The position numbers and the translations under genes were made by a program. A stretch of DNA of 37,885 nucleotides from Porticoccaceae bacterium UBA4026 (GTDB lineage: Bacteria; Pseudomonadota; Gammaproteobacteria; Pseudomonadales; Porticoccaceae): contig DGAQ01000060.1 in the NCBI GenBank assembly GCA_002382445.1, forward strand, positions 647-38,531, in the 5' to 3' direction. Positions 32,958 to 37,885 of this stretch are shown here, one piece after another. The notes below the pieces were generated by a model that worked only from the letters and a program-made list of their open reading frames with translations, searched no databases and was not told the DNA's origin. How positions within the stretch are numbered: position 1 is the first letter of the stretch; each line of letters begins with the position of its first letter.

Positions 32958-33812
32958 TTGACTCAGCAGCAGAATAATTTAGATCCACAGTTTTCTGGTT
33001 ATCTTCAAGAAAAACCGACTTTGTCCTATGTGCAAACAACAGACCCTTGGCTTGTGCAAAAATTTATCTCAGCGGTTGAAACTCTGTTCGGCCGACGAAA
33101 GATTGAAGCCGTTTATGACCAATTAAAGGAACAGCCCTTTAACATTGAATCATTTTTCTCATCAGCACTAAACATCGCAGGTATAGCTACGCATTACGAT
33201 ACTCAAAAATTAGCTGATCTCCCTAAATCAGGCCCCTTAGTATTTGTCGCCAATCATCCTTTTGGCGTAGTCGACGGCCTTGCTCTTTGCGACATGGCGA
33301 TAAAAGCTAGGGGAAATTTCCGCATATTAATCAATGCAACCCTATGCCAAGACAAAGATCTAGCGCCCTATTTTTTACCTGTGGACTTCAAAGAAAATAA
33401 AAGTGCTGTCAAAAATAACATACGCACTAAACAGGTAGCTTTAGAATGCCTAAAAGAAAACATCCCGCTGCTTATATTTCCGTCAGGATATGTCTCTACA
33501 GCGGATCGGAAAGGTTTTGGTAAGGCGGTCGACGCACCTTGGACAACCTTCGCCGCCAAATTAATTAGAGATGCTAAGGCCTGCGTTGTACCGATCTATT
33601 TCCGCGGCCAGAATAGTCGTATTTTTCATCTTGCCTCTCATGTCGCAGAACCACTTCGCATGGCATTGCTGCTCAATGAAGCCAGCAATAAATTTGGAAA
33701 GCCTATTAAAGCTGAAATTGGTGACCCTCTTACCTGGGATAACTTAGACGGGATTGGTAATCGACAGGAACTAACGACGTATCTCTACAATAAAGTTCAA
33801 TCCTTAGCTTAA
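32958..33812 (+). CDS. Lysophospholipid/glycerol acyltransferase family protein
   Basis: 284 residues. The PlsC-type block I appears as VANHPFGVVDGLAL (about residues 94-107) with histidine and aspartate, and a later block as LLIFPSGYVSTADRKGFG, where FPSG replaces the usual FPEGT. This variant is typical of the hemolysin/OlsA-like branch of acyltransferases. No membrane helix is obvious. Start is TTG at 32958, preceded by a purine-rich GTGGAAA. A possible role in phospho- or ornithine-lipid synthesis is inferred only from the family. Confidence 0.82.
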   Translation: MTQQQNNLDPQFSGYLQEKPTLSYVQTTDPWLVQKFISAVETLFGRRKIEAVYDQLKEQPFNIESFFSSALNIAGIATHYDTQKLADLPKSGPLVFVANHPFGVVDGLALCDMAIKARGNFRILINATLCQDKDLAPYFLPVDFKENKSAVKNNIRTKQVALECLKENIPLLIFPSGYVSTADRKGFGKAVDAPWTTFAAKLIRDAKACVVPIYFRGQNSRIFHLASHVAEPLRMALLLNEASNKFGKPIKAEIGDPLTWDNLDGIGNRQELTTYLYNKVQSLA

Positions 33813-33825
33813 GTTAAGGCTCACC

Positions 33826-34032
33826 CTAGATAAACTGCAAAACCAAAACAATCCCACCCACTAGTACTAACGCGTAGAGAAACATCTTCCAAACCGAAAA
33901 TTGGCGAGTAGACCAATCAATACGATCCTCTCGGTCAGTTTGTTTAGACGATGCTTTAAACCGACCTAAGTAAAAGAAGATAGCCAGCGAGATGACCGCC
34001 ATACCACCAAATATGAGTGAATTAGCGTCCAC
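33826..34032 (-). CDS. Small membrane protein with two helices, unknown function
   Basis: 68 residues. Helix one is about 5-23 (SLIFGGMAVISLAIFFYLG), followed by a charged linker (KASSKQTDREDRIDW) and helix two at about 48-67 (MFLYALVLVGGIVLVLQF). The GTG start shares a base with the stop of the Bax-inhibitor gene (TAGTG), so translation is almost certainly coupled. I recognise no family. The coupling suggests a partner or regulator of the upstream membrane protein. Confidence 0.65.
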   Translation of the reverse strand: MDANSLIFGGMAVISLAIFFYLGRFKASSKQTDREDRIDWSTRQFSVWKMFLYALVLVGGIVLVLQFI

Positions 34033-34832
34033 TAGCGACTTCTCAATTTAGCCAGCAAACGCAACATTTCAAGATAGAGCCATATCAGCGTGACCATCAA
34101 AGAAAATGCACCGAACCATTCCATATACTTTGGCGCACCCATTTCAGAGCCCTGTTCAATAAAGTCAAAGTCCAATACCAGATTGAGCGCCGCTATAGCG
34201 ACCACAAACAAACTAAAGCCAATGCCGAAAAGCCCATTGGAATGAATAAAACCGATTCCACCAGAGCCAAACATGTTCATTAGCATACTGACCAGGTACA
34301 ACAAGCCGATACCCATGGTGGCAGAGGTAACCATCAACCGAAAATTTTCAGTTGGCTTAATGATGCCGGTTTTATAGAGAAATAGTAGTGACGCCAAGGT
34401 ACCCAAAGTGAGGCCCACAGCTTGAATGACAATGCCAGGATACTGCATTTCAAAAATACCCGAAATCGCGCCAAGAAACAGCCCTTCTGCCAGCGCATAC
34501 AATGGCGCTGTAATACCGGCCCACTGTTTCTTAAACATGGTGACTAATGCAAAGATAAAGCCAATCACTGCGCCGCCAATTGCGAGAGGCATTACCGCGC
34601 CAGCATCGCCACTTTGAAAAAATAAATTCCAAGTATAGCTCGCCGATAAAACCACCAATGCCAGAAGAATGGCCGTCTTATTAACCGTCCCTTGCAATGT
34701 CATCGTCTGTGAATCTGTCGCTTGAATGCCACCGGATGACCTATTTCCTTCTGCACTTTGGCTGAAAGTGTCTGCTCTAAGAGCGGGATTACCTGAACGA
34801 CCAAAAGTATTTAATGCACCGTGCTTTGACAT
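34032..34832 (-). CDS. Bax inhibitor-1/YccA family membrane protein
   Basis: 266 residues with seven predicted membrane helices after a soluble N-terminal tail of about 50 residues (rich in Ser, Gly and Thr). Family marks are GLFLGAISGIFEMQYPGIVIQA in the third-helix region and the C-terminal ALNLVLDFDFIEQG, in which acidic residues contribute to the pH-sensitive calcium leak described for this superfamily. It resembles the YccA/BI-1 subgroup with an extended N-terminus. The ATG at 34832 is the start. It is coupled to the 68-residue protein downstream. Function in bacteria is unclear. Confidence 0.88.
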   Translation of the reverse strand: MSKHGALNTFGRSGNPALRADTFSQSAEGNRSSGGIQATDSQTMTLQGTVNKTAILLALVVLSASYTWNLFFQSGDAGAVMPLAIGGAVIGFIFALVTMFKKQWAGITAPLYALAEGLFLGAISGIFEMQYPGIVIQAVGLTLGTLASLLFLYKTGIIKPTENFRLMVTSATMGIGLLYLVSMLMNMFGSGGIGFIHSNGLFGIGFSLFVVAIAALNLVLDFDFIEQGSEMGAPKYMEWFGAFSLMVTLIWLYLEMLRLLAKLRSR

Positions 34833-35079
34833 AACGAAACCTTAAAATGTAATTAAATTTGTGGACAGAAAGCAACCGATTGTCGCCAGTGTGTAGACTT
34901 CAATTATATCAAATATAAAGTAGACCAACAGTGCTGATAGCCTTAAATTTATCTTGACCACACACCCACGATAAAACTATCGATTGGAGAGATACAGTAC
35001 ACCCTGAAATTTTCACAACACTCAGCTTACTCAGGTACTATGGCGAGCTTAACCAAAGCTCTAGAGGAGCGGCGTCAAT

Positions 35080-35616
35080 ATGGCATTAAGTGCAACAATC
35101 TGCAAGGCTGAGCTAAACGTAATCGACATGGATCGTCATTATTACCAACAGCACAGCCTCACAATAGCTCAGCACCCTTCGGAAACTGACGAACGTGTAA
35201 TGGTTCGACTGTTGGCTTATGCCCTGAATGCCAGTGAACTACTTAGTTTTACCAAAGGGTTGAGCACAGATGATGAACCAGACCTCTGGCACAAAAGTCT
35301 TAGTAATGAAATAGAACTCTGGATTGAGCTGGGTCTACCGAGTGAAAAACGGCTAAAGAAAGCCTGTGGCCGCGCCCAAAAAGTCATTGTCTACAGCTAT
35401 GGGACTGGCTCTGCAGATCAATGGTGGAAGCAATTAGAGCACTCAGTCGCGCGCTTTAATAACCTCAGCATCCAACATATCGAATCAGACGTGACCACCC
35501 AGTTAGCCAGTATGATGCAACGCAATCTCGATATTCAGGTCAGTATCCAGGATCAAGAGGTCACCTGGGACAATAATGGGCATTCGGTCACCTTTACTCC
35601 AAAGATTAGGCTCTAG
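35080..35616 (+). CDS. yaeQ: YaeQ family protein
   Basis: 178 residues, the usual YaeQ length. MALSATICKAELNVIDMDRHYY at the start, ERVMVRLLAYALNA and SNEIELWIELGLPSEKRLKKACGRA are characteristic of this PD-(D/E)XK-nuclease-like fold family. Biochemical activity is not firmly established; E. coli YaeQ was once linked to RfaH-independent haemolysin expression. AGAGGAGCGG precedes the ATG. It diverges from the Bax-inhibitor gene and is convergent with the ABC exporter. Confidence 0.93.
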   Translation: MALSATICKAELNVIDMDRHYYQQHSLTIAQHPSETDERVMVRLLAYALNASELLSFTKGLSTDDEPDLWHKSLSNEIELWIELGLPSEKRLKKACGRAQKVIVYSYGTGSADQWWKQLEHSVARFNNLSIQHIESDVTTQLASMMQRNLDIQVSIQDQEVTWDNNGHSVTFTPKIRL

Positions 35617-35651
35617 TAACGGCAAAAACTTTTGTCGCGATTTCTCGGGTG

Positions 35652-37448
35652 TTAGCCATGGTCTCTTAATTGAGCAGTCCAGAGTTCAAAGTAACGACCT
35701 TTAAGCGACAGTAGTTCGCGGTGTGAACCCTGCTCAACCATAGAACCTTGGTCGAGAACGATGATCCTATCAGCATCAACAACTGTGGACAGACGGTGAG
35801 CGATTACCATGCTTGTATGACCCTCAGAGATTTCCTGCAACGCCGACAATATCGAGCGCTCAGATTTACTGTCCAGGGAGGAAGTCGCTTCATCAAAGAT
35901 TAAAATAGGCGGCCGTTTAAGGATCGTTCTAGCAATAGCCACTCGCTGCTTCTCTCCACCTGAAAGTTTCAAGCCTCGCTCGCCAACCACAGTGGCAGAA
36001 CCTTGGGGCAGCTGAGCAATAAAATCTTCGAGATGCGCAAGCCTTATTGCCTGTAATATCTCTTCATCGGATGCATGAGGGTCACCGTAGCGAATATTTT
36101 CAAAGATACTTTGGTTAAACAGCACGGTGTCTTGAGGCACTATACCAATCGCCCGACGCAGACTCTGCTGACTGACTTGACTGACATCCTGGCCATCAAT
36201 AGAAATACTGCCTGCATTAGGATCATAAAAGCGAAATAGTAGTTTAACGAGAGTGGACTTGCCGGCCCCACTAGCACCAACGACGGCGACTTTCTCTCCG
36301 GATTGGATGGTAAAACTGAGATCTCTAATTATCGCGCGGTCGTCTCTATAGTGAAATGACACCTGGTTAAAGCTGATAACACCTTCCGTGATCTGTAACT
36401 CAGGTGCATCTGTAATGTCCTTAACTCCAGATGTGAGATCTAAAAGAGAAAACATATTTTCGATATTAGCCATTGATCCCTTAATCTCTCGATAAACAAA
36501 CCCAAGGAAATTAAGCGGTATAAATAACTGCATCATAAACGCGTTAATTAATACAAAATCACCTACGGACATACTGCCCTCAGCGACACGTTCTGCCGCC
36601 AACCACATCATAGAAGTCATAGCGACCGATATAATGAGCCCCTGACCGGTATTTAGGCCTAATAAGGAAAGTCTATTTTTACGCTTTGCCTCTTCCCAAT
36701 CAAGCAGGGCCCTGTCATAACGATTAGCCTCATACTCCTCATTAGTAAAATATTTAACAGTTTCATGATTCAATAAACTGTCTATAGAAATGGTGCTTGT
36801 TACAGAGTCTGCTCGCGCTGCTTCACGAACAAATGCTGTTCGCCAATCGGTAGTCATCATGGAGAAAAGAATATACAAAACCACAGCGAACATAGTGATT
36901 GCGGCAAAGGCAATACCATAGTTAAAGAAAAATATGCCAATGACTAGCGCTATTTCAATCAAAGTGGGGGCGATATTGAAGACAAAAAATCGCATTAAAA
37001 AACTAATGCCATTGATGCCTCGTTCGATATCTCGTGATAAACCACCGGTGCGGCGATTAAGGTGGAAATCTAAATCTAACCTATGGACATGTTTAAAAAC
37101 CTTTAACCCAATTTCAGTCATGGCTCTTTCAGTCACGCGACCAAAGACGGTGTCGCGTATTTCTCCGAGAATAATCATTGAGAATCGTGCAAAACCATAG
37201 GCAATTACTAATGCCACCGGAACTAGTATTAGACTGTTAGCGCCTCCTTCGCTCAGCGTATCAACTATATTTTTGAGTAAGAATGGCCCTGAAACATTCG
37301 CCGCTTTAGACAATACCAAGCAGACTATGGCCAGAACTATCCGAGCTTTATAATCCAGTAAGTAGGGCCAAACAAGTTGAAAAACCTTCCAGTTAATTTT
37401 TTGTTCGGCATTGTCACTATAGTCATAGGATCGCATAGATTGGCTCAT
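35652..37448 (-). CDS. ATM1-type ABC exporter (fused permease and ATPase)
   Basis: 598-residue half-transporter: a membrane domain of six helices (about 30-320), then an ATPase domain with Walker A GASGAGKS, signature LSGGEKQR, Walker B ILIFDEATSSLDSKSE and the switch histidine in VIAHRLSTV. The membrane part (KAANVSGPFLLKNIVDTL, then RRTGGLSRDIERGINGISFL) is that of the mitochondrial ATM1/bacterial heavy-metal exporter group, which moves glutathione persulfide or metal-glutathione conjugates. It would act as a homodimer in the inner membrane. The substrate is inferred from the family. Confidence 0.92.
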   Translation of the reverse strand: MSQSMRSYDYSDNAEQKINWKVFQLVWPYLLDYKARIVLAIVCLVLSKAANVSGPFLLKNIVDTLSEGGANSLILVPVALVIAYGFARFSMIILGEIRDTVFGRVTERAMTEIGLKVFKHVHRLDLDFHLNRRTGGLSRDIERGINGISFLMRFFVFNIAPTLIEIALVIGIFFFNYGIAFAAITMFAVVLYILFSMMTTDWRTAFVREAARADSVTSTISIDSLLNHETVKYFTNEEYEANRYDRALLDWEEAKRKNRLSLLGLNTGQGLIISVAMTSMMWLAAERVAEGSMSVGDFVLINAFMMQLFIPLNFLGFVYREIKGSMANIENMFSLLDLTSGVKDITDAPELQITEGVISFNQVSFHYRDDRAIIRDLSFTIQSGEKVAVVGASGAGKSTLVKLLFRFYDPNAGSISIDGQDVSQVSQQSLRRAIGIVPQDTVLFNQSIFENIRYGDPHASDEEILQAIRLAHLEDFIAQLPQGSATVVGERGLKLSGGEKQRVAIARTILKRPPILIFDEATSSLDSKSERSILSALQEISEGHTSMVIAHRLSTVVDADRIIVLDQGSMVEQGSHRELLSLKGRYFELWTAQLRDHG

Positions 37449-37737
37449 TTAAATAAAGGGCTACTGTTCACAGACGGAAAGTATAAAGTGGCTGTTGTTT
37501 TACTCCAACGCATTTACTAAGTTTCGATATTTATCTCACCCAAAATACTGAACCACAGACTAACCGCGTCTGCGGCTGCATAACAACTAGTTATTTTGGT
37601 TGTTGTGACTGACACTTGAACAGCCAGAGGTGCTGATAGATAATCCACTGACAAAAGTAATGGATTGCATAGCAACTGTTCCTCGGCATGCGCACTCGAA
37701 TACGGATGATCCTAATAAGCACAATGAGGTCAGTGTT

Positions 37738-37885
37738 ATGAATCGACAGTCAGCTATTTTCGCCCTCTTAATCGCGGGATTAGCTTGGGGTACGACTGGA
37801 ATCTATGTTCGCGTCCTTGGACTGCGAGGATTTTCATCCTTTGAACTTTTGGGGATACGTCTTTTAGTCGTATTCATGATCCTGC
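37738..37885 (+). CDS. EamA/DMT-family transporter, N-terminal part
   Basis: The gene runs off the right edge; 49 residues are visible. MNRQSAIFALLIAGLAWGTTGIYVR is the first helix with the WGTTG motif typical of EamA (drug/metabolite transporter) proteins, and FELLGIRLLVVFMIL begins the second. The ATG at 37738 is the first in frame; GAGG lies about 10 bases upstream. Substrate cannot be told. Confidence 0.75.
   Translation, partial: MNRQSAIFALLIAGLAWGTTGIYVRVLGLRGFSSFELLGIRLLVVFMIL

Noticed and set aside
35040..35112. Short upstream frame (MASLTKALEERRQYG) overlapping the start of yaeQ
   Set aside because: It could be a leader peptide, but there is no attenuator hairpin or regulatory codon run; most likely chance.
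35617..35651. Hairpin GGCAAAA/TTTTGTC between yaeQ and the ABC exporter
   Set aside because: Short, with a G-T pair and no T-run on either strand; too weak for a terminator call.

Overview
The window reads as chromosomal DNA of a marine-type gammaproteobacterium, probably near the Cellvibrionales (SAR92/Porticoccaceae, OM60-like). The basis is gene order: tRNA-Leu, tig, clpP, clpX, lon, hupB, ppiD and then methyltransferase, rnhA, dnaQ resemble the pseudomonad/cellvibrionad layout. Moderate G+C and a leucine-catabolic (liu) cluster fit the same group. The taxonomic placement is inference.

Left part (1-17.8 kb), mostly minus strand. It holds the 5' end of an MlaA/VacJ-family gene, a YczE-type membrane protein bracketed by copies of a 9-bp word, and hrpA, dnaQ, rnhA and a YafS-like methyltransferase. 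Divergent from these is mltD, which seems to start with ATT. A perfect palindromic terminator separates mltD from the protein quality-control block ppiD, hupB, lon, clpX, clpP, tig and tRNA-Leu(UAG). That block groups ribosome-bound and periplasmic folding factors with the two main ATP-dependent cytoplasmic proteases.

Middle part (17.8-23.7 kb), accessory and partly decayed. It has an MltB-type transglycosylase of higher G+C, a frameshifted and truncated heme A synthase remnant, and a TetR regulator divergent from a cytochrome P450 whose frame breaks in a run of nine A. A flavin reductase follows, then an isochorismatase-family gene that has lost its 5' half exactly where the LiuR promoter begins.

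Right part (23.7-37.9 kb). A complete liu operon (liuR, liuA, liuB, liuC, liuD, liuE) converts isovaleryl-CoA to acetyl-CoA and acetoacetate. A perfect 7-6-7 inverted repeat over the liuR promoter is the probable LiuR site. Next comes a gene closely resembling the fungal/plant type of the histidine-pathway isomerase (yeast HIS6 type), with its own TATAAT promoter and TTG start. It is the most unusual gene of the window. After a terminator lie a saccharopine-dehydrogenase-like oxidoreductase, a lysophospholipid acyltransferase, a coupled pair of membrane proteins (Bax inhibitor-1/YccA family plus a 68-aa partner), YaeQ, an ATM1-type ABC exporter and the start of an EamA transporter.

I found no CRISPR array, rRNA, complete insertion sequence or obvious new multi-gene defence system. 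The points most worth following are the eukaryotic-type HisA, the ATT start of mltD, the A9 frameshift in the P450, and the junction between the truncated isochorismatase gene and the liu promoter.
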